A stretch of DNA of 64,000 nucleotides. Origin: Rhizophagus irregularis. Its lineage: Eukaryota; Glomeromycota; Glomeromycetes; Glomerales; Glomeraceae. Below, one piece after another: positions 47,131 through 57,289 of the stretch. A model generated the notes under the pieces. The model did not search any database. It was not told the origin of the DNA and saw nothing but the letters and a program-made list of their open reading frames with translations. The stretch lies in assembly GCF_026210795.1 (NCBI RefSeq), contig NC_089436.1, positions 5,232,511-5,296,510 of the forward strand, written 5' to 3'. The translations under genes and the position numbers were made by a program. Position 1 is the stretch's first letter; each line of letters begins with the position of its first letter.

Positions 47131-47242
47131 AAAATGCCAAAACTGAATTGCGGAATTGCGGGCTACTAACCGCAATTCAACTTCAAAATCCACAATATTG
47201 CAGAATTTGAAAATCATTTGCGGACCCATCCTTACCACTCAG

Positions 47243-47595
47243 TCATGTCATCAAACCCTCCGTAATTAAGCTTTCTTCCGCTGATGTTAGCTATTTTATA
47301 GCATCGATGGCAGCCAACTAATGCTGAAATATGACCGCATAATTTTCTAGCAGCCGGTATATCATTGCTGCAGCAAATTACCGCCATTCGGATTCTTTTA
47401 CCAGTTGGATGTAAATCGGTAGAAGGTAAATCAACACCATCCCAGAATTCTAACAATTCGTCAACAATTGGACTAAGATAATGATTTATCTTGTGTAATT
47501 TTACCTCTTCTGGTCCTGGTAGAAATCCAAGATATAGCATGTTTTCTCGTTTAAATCTAATATCACGGGGAAGATTACATATGACTCCATAGATA
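47243..47595 (-). pseudogene. Plavaka/tnp2-like transposase, middle part
   Basis: Reading from the MULE-type insertion down: YGVICNLPRDIRFKRENMLY, LGFLPGPEEVKLHKINHYLS, ELLEFWDGVDLPS, KRIRMAVICCSNDIPAARKL, CGHISALVGCHRCYKI and YGGFDDMTEW at the hAT-like insertion. CNLPRD, LPGPxE, DIPAARKxCG and GCHRC are hallmark segments of the tnp2/Plavaka catalytic region. It connects upstream to 49,692 and downstream to 17,435. Confidence 0.8.
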
Positions 47596-47699
47596 GGATC
47601 CCAAAAAATACATATAAAAGTTAGAGATGATTGGCAAAATTTTGCCTTAAAATAAGCAAATGTTTTTACTAAGATCAATACGCAAAGTTGACTTCTGAC

Positions 47700-48680
47700 T
47701 TTATAATTTATATTAGAATAAGCAAATTTTTTTTATGACATTTGTATATTAAAAAAATGAAATCATGGCTTTTTTTTTAATTTAATTAGTTGTATTTAGA
47801 ATATACTTCCAGTATAATTGATTTTCAATTGCTAGCATAATGCCAAATTGCATAAATTAATTTGTACTGACATATTTATTTATACTACTATATTTAATTA
47901 TTTGATAATTCAAGTATTAACACTAAAACAAAAAGATTGTTCATTATTTTTTTATAAATTATAACAAAAACTTAGAATATTGATAACATTTTAAAGTTAA
48001 AGAAAAGTCAATATAATTTATAAAATCATTTCTAAAAGAAAATCTTATTTCTAAAGAAAAAAAATATTAATACTACTTTCACATATAAAACAAAAAAAAT
48101 TCCACCCTATTCTCAACTTACTAAAAATTTCAGTTTAGTTTTAATCTAAAAACCATTTCTAATAGAAAAAACTAATAATACTTCTAAAATAAATAAAATA
48201 AAGCTAAAAAATTCTTTATTTACAGTGAGCATTGGAGTTCCAATCTGAATTCCAAGTTCCTAAGAAAAAAGTAAAAGGAATATTAGTATGGTAATATTCC
48301 CAAAAAAATTGACTATACTTTTCTCTTAACTCATATTTTTCCAAGATATTGGTATCTAAAATAATAAATTTTAGATTTAAGAAGTTGCTTTTAAAGAAAA
48401 ATAATAAAAAGGAATATTAATAACATTCTAAACCAAATATTTTTTTTTAATAAAATGGCCTGTTGTTAAAAAAATATAACAGTAAAGGCCAAAAAAAAAT
48501 TTTTATTGAATAAAACGGTTTGTTACAGACCAAAAAAAAATTATTTTATTTTTTTCTTTTAATAAAACGGTCTGTTAAAAGTCAAAAAATTAAAAAAAAA
48601 ATTATCTATTATCAATCAGATTAGCCGTCAATTACGTATTTTCAAAAATTTATGTATTATACTATGTGTAATGCTGCTTA
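47700..48680. other. internal AT-rich sequence of the MULE-type element
   Basis: Three tracts of TAAAACGGTCTGTTA-type sequence recur at about 48,450-48,600. No gene. Confidence 0.45.
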
Positions 48681-48689
48681 TTAGGGAAT

Positions 48690-48895
48690 TCTAAGGCATT
48701 ATGCTGCTAATTAGTAGAAAATCGCTGGAATTCTAAGGCGTTATGCTGCTAATTAGTAGAAACTCGCCAGAATTCCAAGGCGTTATGCTGCTAATTAGTA
48801 GAAAATCGCCAGAATTCCAAGGCGTTATGCTGCTAATTAATAGAAAATCGCTGGAATTTCAAGGCGTTATGCTGCTAATTAGTAGAAGACTGCTG
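48690..48895. repeat. 42-bp tandem repeat, five copies
   Basis: The unit is GGCGTTATGCTGCTAATTAG followed by TAGAAAATCGCCAGAATTCC. 42 nt is 14 codons, so a repetitive MLLISRKSPEFQGV frame opens on the plus strand; it is not a gene. Confidence 0.85.
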
Positions 48896-48907
48896 AAATT
48901 ATATATA

Positions 48908-49475
48908 CAGTCCCCTCCCAAAAGTATCCGCCCAATAAAAAAAATATTTTTTTATTTATTATTTATTTAATATTTAATACTTTGTAGGCCATCCTTGGCT
49001 TTCGATACATGCATTAATTCGTTTAGGCATACTTTCAATTAAATTAATATAAACTTCAGATGGAATTCTCCTCCACTCTTCTTGTAAAGCCATTTCAAGT
49101 TCTCTAAGATTTTTTGGCCGTGTATGGCGTTTTCGTATTTTTTGTTCAAGTTCGTTCCATAAATAATTACTAATTGTCAAACGATTTTTTCCAGCTTTAC
49201 ACATTCCAATAACTTGACCACGCTCAAAAGGTGAGAGTTCTCTTTCTCTTGGCATGAGTAAACTGTGTGAAAAAAAGTATGTGAAAATCGTTAAAAAGGG
49301 TAAATATTTATGTTTTATAGTTTCATCACGTGTTTATATAATAAATGATCTGCAATCATGTGCAATGTAGCTATAATCAAATACTTTCGTTTAAAAAAAA
49401 AATTGGATAAATTTATTATGCACAATTTTAAAAAAATTACAAAAATCGAGGGCGAATACTTTTGGGAGGGGACTG
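48908..49475. mobile_element. Tc1/mariner internal-deletion derivative
   Basis: Inverted termini CAGTCCCCTCCCAAAAGTAT (left) and its exact complement at the right end, flanked by TA on both sides (48,906-48,907 and 49,476-49,477). At 568 bp it is far shorter than a full Tc1 element and retains a fused remnant of the transposase gene on the minus strand. It lies inside the MULE-type element. Confidence 0.85.
48974..49255 (-). CDS. truncated Tc1-like transposase (N- and C-terminus fused)
   Basis: A 93-aa intact frame. Residues 1-30 (MPRERELSPFERGQVIGMCK, AGKNRLTISN) are the start of the helix-turn-helix region of Tc1-type transposases. Residues about 31-93 (YLWNELEQKIRKRHTRPKNL, ALQEEWRRIPSEVYINLIES, MPKRINACIESQGWPTKY) are the typical C-terminus. 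The rest of the DNA-binding domain and the first two catalytic Asp regions are missing, so it cannot catalyse transposition. The fusion is in frame, so a small DNA-binding peptide could still be made. Confidence 0.75.
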   Translation of the reverse strand: MPRERELSPFERGQVIGMCKAGKNRLTISNYLWNELEQKIRKRHTRPKNLRELEMALQEEWRRIPSEVYINLIESMPKRINACIESQGWPTKY

Positions 49476-49691
49476 TATATATATATTTTATTAAAAAATA
49501 CCGTTGACTACGCAAATTAAAATATATGACATATATAAAAATGATTGTTATTACGCAAACTATATATATAACCTTTTAAAAAATCTTAAAATTTATGCAA
49601 ATAAAATTTTGACTTTTGGAAATTTTACTAATATGGTTAAGCAAACTTACATGTGACCTTTATATGTATTTTTCGGGGTCCTCCATAGATA

Positions 49692-50626
49692 ACGCTAGAG
49701 CTGTAAGCTGACGAATTAAATGGTTGGAACCAGTCTAAATTAATCATGATCTTAAGATTAGAATCGGCTGTCTCATTTGTAAAAAATCAAGTATCCGGGT
49801 TGTTTAGGGAAGACGGAAATGTTTTCCATACTTCTCCATCATAAATATTGGTATATAAATTTGCTATATTAACCCGATTTGTCCATTTTTGAAGTGACTC
49901 TACAAAACCTGGGCACTGATACATCGATATTATTTGGGTCTTTAAAGAAGGTACCAGAAATAACATTTTAGGTTTTCTGGCAAATCCCTTAACTATCGGA
50001 ACCTTATTTGTTAATTTTGCTTCGCAAGCTTGTCTTTTGCTGTGTTTTGGATGATTCAAAAACTCCACATGGGTACATCTGAACTCTACATTTTGATTTT
50101 GTGTCAAAATTTCTGAAACTTTATACAAAGTATTACAATCTAGACATACTGCATATGTCTTTTCTTGCTTAACGATCTTTAAAAGTTTTTTTGCCAAATA
50201 AGATGATGTAGAGAATCTTTTAAATCGTCATTTATCAGCATCTGATAAAACTATCTTAAAAAATTTAATAAGTTTATCGATAGCGACATCAGGAAGACGA
50301 AATTTCGCCTGATATTTGAATATCCACAAAAGTATTCACGAATCGTTAAAGTCAATGTTTGTGTCAAGATTTTTAAGATCTGATTCATAATCATAGTTAT
50401 CAAAATCGGAAGCTGTAAATTGTTCGATCAGAACTTCATCTTTACTTAAACTACAGTCATCATCTCCAGATACCTCAGAAGCCTCATCATTATCTTCTGT
50501 CAAAGATTCGGTAGCGTCACTTTCTGTTAAAGACCTGTCGGTCAAAGAATCATCACTATCGTCATCATCAGGAATCATATCATCAATCTTATTGGTACGC
50601 TTTCGTCTTCCTGGTCTCTCTGGCAT
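49692..50626 (-). pseudogene. Plavaka/tnp2-like transposase, 5' part
   Basis: It starts MPERPGRRKRTNKIDDMIPD (50,626), followed by a Ser/Asp/Glu-rich tract. A TGA after DFNDS (50,336-50,338) and another TGA after LSDADK interrupt the frame, which otherwise continues with WIFKYQAKFRLPDVAIDKLI, KTYAVCLDCNTLYKV (Cys pair), a CTHVEF to CEAKL zinc-like region, YQCPGFVESLQKWTNR and YDGEVWKTF. A stop at 49,787-49,789 is followed by NLDWFQPFNSSAY to the MULE-type insertion. LDWFQP and YDGxxWK are typical of this transposase family. It joins 47,595 in frame once the insertion is removed. Confidence 0.75.
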
Positions 50627-50639
50627 TGGTTCATTATCG

Positions 50640-51297
50640 CTTAGAGGTGATTTATCATCATCATCTGATGAATATTCTACCGCTCTAATTCTTTTTTTCC
50701 TCTTTCATCGGGAGATTCATCACCATCATCACCATCATCATTATCATCGCCATCATCATCATCTGATGTATTCTCTACCACTCTAATTCTTTTTTTCCTT
50801 TTTCATCTGGAGATGATTCTACACTATACAGTTCGTTCCTAGTACCTTTTAGTTAAGAAGAATTCTGAGATCCAGAAGCAATAATTGTTTGAAGTCAGTT
50901 CAGTTAACTTCTTCTTGATGTCTTCTGAATGTTCTGGGATCCACTAACTTACCACCACCACAATGCAACAAACAATTGCATTTGATAAATTTTCTAGTTT
51001 TAGATGCACTATCAATAACTTTCGTATGATCTTTATTAATGCTTCTTTGATTTTGTCATCTTTAATCTGTCAATTTGTAATCAAAATTTCCTCAAAATAC
51101 ATCAATCAGTTAGCTTATTTACAATTAATTCTTTAAAATATATCAATCAGTTGGTTCGCAAGAGAATTTGATCAATTGGTTTTGCGATTAATTATTGTAT
51201 ACATCAGAATTGAATTGTGCGAATATTACCACAATTAGATAAATTAAACTATTTATTTTAATCGGTTAATAAAGAGATTGCGAAAATTGATACAATT
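50640..51297. other. upstream flank of the Plavaka-like gene
   Basis: An ATC/ATG-rich tract (CATCACCATCATCACCATCA, about 50,717-50,775) looks like more Asp/Glu-type coding on the minus strand or low complexity. Positions 51,060-51,190 repeat ATCAATCAGTTGGTT-like motifs similar to the subterminal repeats at 15.5-15.8 kb. No intact gene. Confidence 0.4.
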
Positions 51298-51299
51298 TA

Positions 51300-53367
51300 C
51301 ACAGGCAATCTCGATAAATCGGATCCTCGATAAACCGGATTTGGCACTATTTCGGATTTTTCTTCTGGAACCAAATCATCTATATTAAAACAGTCTTGAT
51401 ATATTGGACTTTATTAGTAAAATCTCGATATTTCGTAAATCGGATTTTATTCTAGATCAACTATAGTTAAAAAATCTTGATATGACGTATTAATTTTTTC
51501 GGAGTCCGAAATAATTATGTCAATCATTTATTAATTAGGCAAACAATTTTTCTCACTGTTTTTTTTTCAAAATATACTTTAGCATGAGAGAAAACAAAGA
51601 TACGAATAATAAAAAGAAGAAATCTTTAACATTAGCTCAAAAGAAAGAACTCTGCGAAAAACAAAGAGATCAAAAACTTAGTGGTGTTCAATTAGCAGCA
51701 CAATATGGAATTTCCACTAGCATAGTTTCCGATATTTTAAAAAGATCAGAACATTGGCTTTCCATTGATACCACTTTGCCAAATGCAAATAATTTTCGTG
51801 AAAAATCTAGTGTTTATCCACAACTAGAAGAAGTAATGAGCATTTGGGTTGATCAACAAATTTCAAGAAATTTAACTATAAATGGGCCTATTATCCAACA
51901 AAAAGCAGTAGAGTGTGCTAACTTACTTGATATCACCAACTTTTCAGCATCTGCAGGATGGTTAAGCAACTTTAAACAGAGAAATAATTTGCATACATAT
52001 AAAAAAAAAGGAGAAGCTGGCAGTGCTCCTATTGATGAACTTCCACAAATGAGAGCTGAATTACGAGAAATTCTTCAAGCATATGAACTAAAAGATATCT
52101 GGAACTGTGATGAAACTGCTCTTTTTTGGCGTTTAGAACCATCCAAAACAATAGCACATGATCCTGTACTTGGTAAAAAACGTCCTAAAGAACGTGTTAG
52201 TATTTTGGCAACTTGTAATGCTTCTGGTGATGAAAGATTGCCTTTAGTTTTTATTCATAAATATGAAACACCACGTGCATTAAAGGGAATTGAAAAAAGA
52301 TCTCTCCCTGTTTGGTATTATTGGAACTCTAAAGCTTGGATGCAAAGAAGTATTTTCAAACATTATCTTGAAAGATTAAATTCCAAAATGCTTAGAGAAA
52401 ATCGGCATATTATTTTACTAATAGATAATGCTAGATGTCATGAATCTGAGAACATCAATAGTCTTTCAAATGTTAAGGTTCATTTTTTACCACCAAATAC
52501 AACATCATTTCTTCAACCATTAGATCAAGGCATTATTTATAGTTTAAAAGCACAATATCGCAAATTGCTATGTCAAAATCGTATTCAAGCTTATGATTTT
52601 TATGAAGAGGGAGACCCCATTCCACCCTCAATTGATATTTTTGATTCAATCAATTTAATTGCTGATGCCTGGAAAAAAGTATCTAAAAAAACAATTCTTA
52701 ACAGTTGGGCTAAATCTGGAATCCTTCCCAATAATAATATGGAAGATTCTGAATGTTCAGACAATTCCGATTATGGAGAAGATAATATTGGACATGAATT
52801 ACAATCATTAATTGATGAGTTAGAATTCGTAGATCCTTTAGCTGTGAATGACTATATTAATATTGATAATAGAGCATCTGCTGAAGAGGAATTATCATTA
52901 CAAGAAATTGTTGACGTTGTAAAGGGAACAAATGAAAGGGAAATTGAAGAGGAAGAGGAGCAAGATGAAATCTCTACAATAGTTGCGTTAAATAGCATTG
53001 AAAATGTAATTAAATATATTCAACAAAAAGATTTAGAAATTGGTAATTTAGAAATGAAAAATTTAATTAAATTGAAAAAAAGGATCTTTTTTGATAATAT
53101 AAATGAAAAAAGGCAAAGTAAACTAAATGAATATTTTGATTTTAATGTATGACAGATAGTTCTTTTATAATAATAAAATTATATTCATTTTTGAATAAAA
53201 TTTCGAAAATTTTGAACGAAAAATCACGTGATTTCTTGGTATTTCGGATTTTTCATATATTTTTATATAAATCCGGTTTGGCGAGATTTTTTCGATATAT
53301 CGGATGTCTTGATATATCGGATATTTTTACTGGAACCAACTGATCCGATTTATCAAGATTGCCTGTG
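51300..53367. mobile_element. complete Tigger/pogo element
   Basis: TIRs CACAGGCAATCTCGATAAAT at the left and the complement of the right end CACAGGCAATCTTGATAAAT, both continuing CGGATC. TA duplications are at 51,298-51,299 and 53,368-53,369. Its 2,068 bp enclose one intact transposase gene. Near the ends are CGATAT/CGGAT subterminal motifs. Everything needed for autonomy is present in sequence. Confidence 0.9.
51584..53152 (+). CDS. Tigger/pogo-family transposase (CENP-B-like)
   Basis: An intact, intronless 522-aa frame in a complete TIR element. Residues 13-55 (LTLAQKKELCEKQRDQKLSG, AAQYGISTSIVSDILKR) are the first helix-turn-helix (psq/CENP-B N). Residues about 75-140 (QLEEVMSIWVDQQISRNLTI, SAGWLSNFKQRNNL) are the CENP-B-type DNA-binding domain. 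The DDE_1 catalytic core shows WNCDETALFW (D176), HIILLIDNARCH (D281) and TTSFLQPLDQGI (D314): the DDD triad, unbroken. The acidic C-terminus (REIEEEEEQDEIS) is followed by a basic end. It would excise and insert at TA, and may act on related short elements. The closing TGA overlaps the start of an unrelated small frame. The ATG at 51,584 is the first in frame. Confidence 0.9.
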   Translation: MRENKDTNNKKKKSLTLAQKKELCEKQRDQKLSGVQLAAQYGISTSIVSDILKRSEHWLSIDTTLPNANNFREKSSVYPQLEEVMSIWVDQQISRNLTINGPIIQQKAVECANLLDITNFSASAGWLSNFKQRNNLHTYKKKGEAGSAPIDELPQMRAELREILQAYELKDIWNCDETALFWRLEPSKTIAHDPVLGKKRPKERVSILATCNASGDERLPLVFIHKYETPRALKGIEKRSLPVWYYWNSKAWMQRSIFKHYLERLNSKMLRENRHIILLIDNARCHESENINSLSNVKVHFLPPNTTSFLQPLDQGIIYSLKAQYRKLLCQNRIQAYDFYEEGDPIPPSIDIFDSINLIADAWKKVSKKTILNSWAKSGILPNNNMEDSECSDNSDYGEDNIGHELQSLIDELEFVDPLAVNDYINIDNRASAEEELSLQEIVDVVKGTNEREIEEEEEQDEISTIVALNSIENVIKYIQQKDLEIGNLEMKNLIKLKKRIFFDNINEKRQSKLNEYFDFNV

Positions 53368-53544
53368 TATGTATTACTTATCTCCTGGCTAATTAGGAAT
53401 AAGTAAAATTTTACTAGGATTGGATAAATGATCAGCCAAAGGCCAATCATGTTCTGATTCTAAGTAAAATTTTACTATTCCAATTAGCCAGGAGATAATT
53501 GATTTATCCCCTGCCATTTACACAATAGTAAGTGTTTTATAGTA

Positions 53545-54250
53545 TACTTTACAGAAACCTTGAAAATTTGAGCGATGTTGAATTGATATGGATACGATAT
53601 AAATTTCATGTCATAATGGTATCAATTTCCGTGATGATATTGTTATAATGTTGATTCGATATCATTACTTCATCACCATAATTTATCGCGAAAATATTGT
53701 GGTGATATCTATTTAAAAGAATATCAAATCGGCACAGTCTTGATATCATTACGATGTCAGTAATTTAAAAAAAAAAAGATGTAGTATTTTCGATATTGAT
53801 TTGATATTGTCACTTCATCACCATAATTTATCGCGAAAATATTGGGACAACATTTATTTAAAAGAATATCTGATCGGTATAGTCTTGATATCGTTACGAT
53901 ATTGTTAATTTCAGGGAGAAAAAAGATGTATTTACGATATTGATATGATATCGTCACATTATTACCATAATTTATCGCGAAAATATCGTGACGATATCTA
54001 TTCAAAAGAATATCAAATCGGCACAGTCTTGATATCATTACGATGTCAGTAATTTCAAAAAAAAAGATGTAGTATTTGCGATATTAATTTGATATCGTCA
54101 CTTCATCCCCAATTTATCGCTGAGATATCATGACAATATCTATTCAAAAATATCTAATCGGCACAGTCTTGATATCATTACGATGTCGGTAATTTCAAAT
54201 AAAAAAAAAAGACGTATTTACGATATTGATTTGATATCGTCACTTCATTG
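53545..54250. repeat. GATATC satellite array, third copy
   Basis: Opens with CTTTACAGAAACCTTGAAAA, then about four units of 140-147 bp (anchor AGTCTTGATATCATTACGAT at 53,735, 53,881, 54,025 and 54,165), each with AATTTATCGCGAAAATAT. Open frames on the minus strand are by-products. Confidence 0.8.
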
Positions 54251-54539
54251 CCGCAACTCATTTGTGGTATCGCAACTCATTCGCAATACCGTAAATATTA
54301 AACTTTATTTTTTTACAAATTAATAAAAAACTTTTAAATGTATAACGTGCTGTCATATTAATAAAATAAAATTCTGATATTTTATGCGATTTTGAGAAGC
54401 TATTACTGATAGAGTTGCGTTTTACCTTCTAATTTTAACATTGCATCCTTAAAACATACGAATATCGTCAAAAAATCCATGATTTCTCAATATTGATTTT
54501 ATTTGTGATTATCTAGAATTCAATTAAGTAATATTTTTA

Positions 54540-55140
54540 AGTAATATACATTAGTTATCTCAAAAAGTAACTTCTTCTTAATAGACTTAGAGAATACAAT
54601 GTTGCAAAGCATCTTTTAACGCCTGATTGAGCTTGTGCATTCATATACCGTCATCCACCTTGTCTCCACGTACAATTTTAGACCTTCTCCTTGTATATTT
54701 TTTAATTGAATAGCGCTTTAAGTAATGCCGCGCCTATAGCCGAATTTTTGAAAAATCTTGTGAGATTACATTTGCGCATTTAATCATGTCAGAACTGATT
54801 AAATTAACGCAGCGTGCAATGCACCGTATATCGAGAATTGATGGATGATTTTGAGAGATAATTTGGCGGTGTGGTCCCATAGAGCTGATAAAATGATCAT
54901 GTGAATCTTAGAATAGATAACAAATAGAAGAAACAAAATTAAAATCAGAATATTAATAAAGAAATAATAATGAAATTTACCAATCGTACAATTAGTTTTC
55001 TTAGCTAATTCATTATAGATTCGTAAATTTACACGAGCCAATTCAGCTTGTAATAACGTTCCACTTAAAATTTGTCGAGTTGGTAGTAGGTTGTACGCTG
55101 GTTGTAAAGTTTTAATCATATCAATAAACCAAGGTTTTCA
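54540..55140 (-). pseudogene. hAT-superfamily transposase remnant
   Basis: The 5' portion (55,119 down) reads IKTLQPAYNLLPTRQILSGT and LLQAELARVNLRIYNELAKK, typical of the region after the BED/zinc-finger domain in fungal hAT transposases. A GTAAAT donor follows. Then, with frame changes, PSILDIRCIARCVNLISSDM (the conserved C-H region) and KLYVETRWMTVYECTSSI (the RW motif). Most of the catalytic domain is missing and several stops occur. Confidence 0.6.
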
Positions 55141-55714
55141 ATAACACTAAATGGGATGCTACTCAATACTCATATCAAAAGCTTTAGTAACCGAACGGTC
55201 AATAGCATCAAAATATCTCTTTTCCAATTTGTTGTTTTTTTTGTTAAAATTTTGAATTGATGTATGTTCGTAATTTTGTCTTTGCTTTTATTTGGTGATT
55301 ACCTCCAGTTTAATTAATCACGATATTGCAGATTAACTGTGATTAATTATGGTATTGCGGAATAATTGTAACGTTGCAGAATAAATGCGATTGCGAAATT
55401 GCAAAAATTTAGACATCATAATTCGTAATGTTCGCAATATCATAACCGTCATCCTTAATTATAACAAAAAAAAAATTAATTTGCAAAAAATTAGACTTTT
55501 GTTTATTTTATTACTAAAAGCATCATGTGGTATATTACAAAATTTCCTTGAATATTGAACTTCACGTGATACAAACCTATAATTAATCAAAAAAATCTTG
55601 ATATCGCTAATATCGAAGCGGTATATCACGAAGACATCCCCATGGTTTTTTTTTTGCTTTCCCTCCTACGTTCAAAAAAGATTTTTCAGAAAAATTATAG
55701 ATATTAAAAAATTG
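55141..55714. other. spacer with GCAAT/GCGG-rich short element
   Basis: Positions 55,310-55,460 (ATTGCGGAATAATTGTAACG, then complement of TAAGGATGACGGTTATGATA at the right end) resemble the ends of the hAT-like element at 17.4 kb. It may be a degraded MITE of the same family; its left end is unclear. No gene. Confidence 0.4.
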
Positions 55715-56567
55715 TTACAATGTGAAAACTGATAATTCCACGTATATAAATATATATAATAATAAAAACATATAATACACAATATACCTTATTTCGCAAT
55801 CGTGATTTTCTTTCATCATTACTACTCTCTTCATTATCAACGGAACATCAGCGCCTATATAATAGCGAGATAAGTCCAATGATCTTGCAACATTTATTTT
55901 TTCAGCTACGAGCTGTCTTATCATCTTTTTTTTAATTAAACATATAATCCAACAACATTTCGAAGAGCTTTTTTCATTTCTTCAGGTAATTAATTTGAAA
56001 CACACGTTAACCACTGATGAAATATAGCCAAAACTTCAAGGGGAAGATTGCGAAAATTAGCACTAATACTACTACTATTTTGATACGCGCTACCTATATT
56101 TGGCCACAATTCACTCCTCTTAAATTCCTAGCAGAATGGTCAAGATGCTGTACGAAGAAATAATGCTCTTAATTCAACGTATATGATGTTTGATCCCCAT
56201 TTGGGAGGGAACTATAACGTTGCTTTCTAATAATTCGCTCATCTATTTCTGACTTTATTTACTAGATCTTTGCTCTTGGGAAGGACTTCTGGGTAGTGAC
56301 GGTCTTTAACAAAGTAACTCCAATTATTAATTAATAGTAGTAGTTCAAATTCGTCTCTATAATAAAATTAAAATAGGTTCGAAATATATGAATTATAAAT
56401 ATTACAGATTTATTATAATGATACGTAAATATATTTACCTTGGGAGTACGTGTTTGTGCATTTTCCAAACGCGGAGAACAATATGGAGAACTAGCTGGAG
56501 AAGATTCCATCGGAGTTGTTGATAATATAGGACTTTGGCTTTTCTTATATTGCCTTCTGGCAACCAT
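55715..56567 (-). pseudogene. unrecognised multi-exon gene or remnant
   Basis: It starts MVARRQYKKSQSPILSTTPM (56,567), with a Ser/Pro-rich segment ending ENAQTRTPK at a GTAAAT donor (about 56,440). Further coding-like pieces are NWSYFVKDRHYPEVLPKSKD, then FKRSELWPNIGSAYQNSSSI, LPLEVLAIFHQWLTC, EEMKKALRNVVGLYV and MIRQLVAEKINVARSLDLSR, YYIGADVPLIMKRVV, ending before another donor-like GTATAT. Stops separate several pieces. I do not recognise the family. Confidence 0.35.
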
Positions 56568-56835
56568 ATTGACGTATTCAGGAAAACAAGCCCAAACCGA
56601 CTACTTAATTGCAAGATGATCTGACGCTTTACTTGTTATGTTCTCAATTCTTTCTTTTTTAACATTTCGTCTACAATTATTAGATAGATATCAAGGTAAG
56701 TGAATTATTCATATCATAAAAAGAAAGAATACTGAATATCAACTATAAGTCACCTATTTCTTCTTGACCAATTTGAGGCGATGATAGATGATAGAGCGAT
56801 GATTGAGGTAGCGGCAACGATTGATACTCTTATAG

Positions 56836-57213
56836 CTATTGAGGTGTTGCGACCATTAAGGTTGAGATTGTTGAAGTTGTTGCGACCATTGAAGGTTGTT
56901 GAGGTTGTTGAGGTTGTTGAGGCCATTGAGATTGAGGTGGTTGCAGCCATTGAAATTGTTGAGGTTGAGATTGTTGAAGTTGTTGAGGCCATTGAGATTG
57001 AGATTGAGGTGGTTGCGACCATTGAAATTGTTGAGGTTGAGATTGTTGAAATTGTTGAGGTTGTCGCGGCCACTGAAATAGAGTTTGGGGTTGAGATTGT
57101 TGCAGTTGTTGAGACTGAGGTTGTTGATATTGCGGTTGCGATGGCTGCCAATGTTTAATAAGCGAGCCTTTTTTACGAATTCCTTGTTCTTTATCAAAAT
57201 CTTGAGAAGACAT
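56836..57213 (-). CDS. Gln/Pro-rich low-complexity protein
   Basis: Start chosen at 57,213 (MSSQDFDKEQGIRKKGSLIK). From residue about 20 on the sequence is QPSQPQYQQPQSQQLQQSQP followed by QFQWSQPPQSQ-type repeats of 9-27 nt. The repeat tract continues beyond the frame end to about 56,800 in shifted frames, so the annotated stop may reflect repeat slippage or a missed intron. The other two frames give Thr/Ser- and Leu/Asn-rich translations that are certainly by-products. Function unknown. Confidence 0.4.
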   Translation of the reverse strand: MSSQDFDKEQGIRKKGSLIKHWQPSQPQYQQPQSQQLQQSQPQTLFQWPRQPQQFQQSQPQQFQWSQPPQSQSQWPQQLQQSQPQQFQWLQPPQSQWPQQPQQPQQPSMVATTSTISTLMVATPQ

Positions 57214-57289
57214 TTTAATGATAGTTAAAAAATGCAAGTCAAAAAAAAAAACAAATATCTAAATATAAAAAAAAAGAAATAATTAATTG

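Larger units (their letters stand above)
17444..47234. mobile_element. hAT-like element interrupted by a 28-kb insertion
   Basis: The ends are TAAGGATGGTACCGCAAAT (17,444) and the complement of ATTTGCGGACCCATCCTTA (to 47,234). The flanks are CCACTCGG (17,436-17,443) and CCACTCAG (47,235-47,242), an 8-bp duplication with one mismatch, as expected for hAT. Its own sequence is only 17,444-17,630 and 45,949-47,234 (about 1.47 kb): GCAAT/GCGG-rich ends plus a hairpin array, without a transposase. Removing it plus one duplication joins the two Plavaka halves in frame (DDMTEW-FMQKD). Confidence 0.75.
47596..49680. mobile_element. 2.1-kb MULE-type element with 11-bp target duplication
   Basis: The TIR is GATCCCAAAAAATACATATA on the left, and the complement of the right end is GACCCCGAAAAATACATATA. 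It is flanked by perfect CTCCATAGATA duplications (47,585-47,595 and 49,681-49,691). The right subterminal region shares GGTTAAGCAAACT with the element at 12.4-13.5 kb. It has no transposase of its own. Removal with one duplication joins the Plavaka frame SSSVIYG to VICNLPRD exactly. Confidence 0.8.

Noticed and set aside
48743-48970. Plus-strand frame with MLLISRKSPEFQGV repeats
   Set aside because: Produced by the 42-bp tandem repeat; no start context or wider coding signal.
56750-57158. Thr/Ser-, Leu- and Val-rich frames over the Gln-rich tract
   Set aside because: Alternative-frame readings of the same TTG/CAA repeat; only the Q/P-rich reading begins with an ordinary-looking N-terminus.
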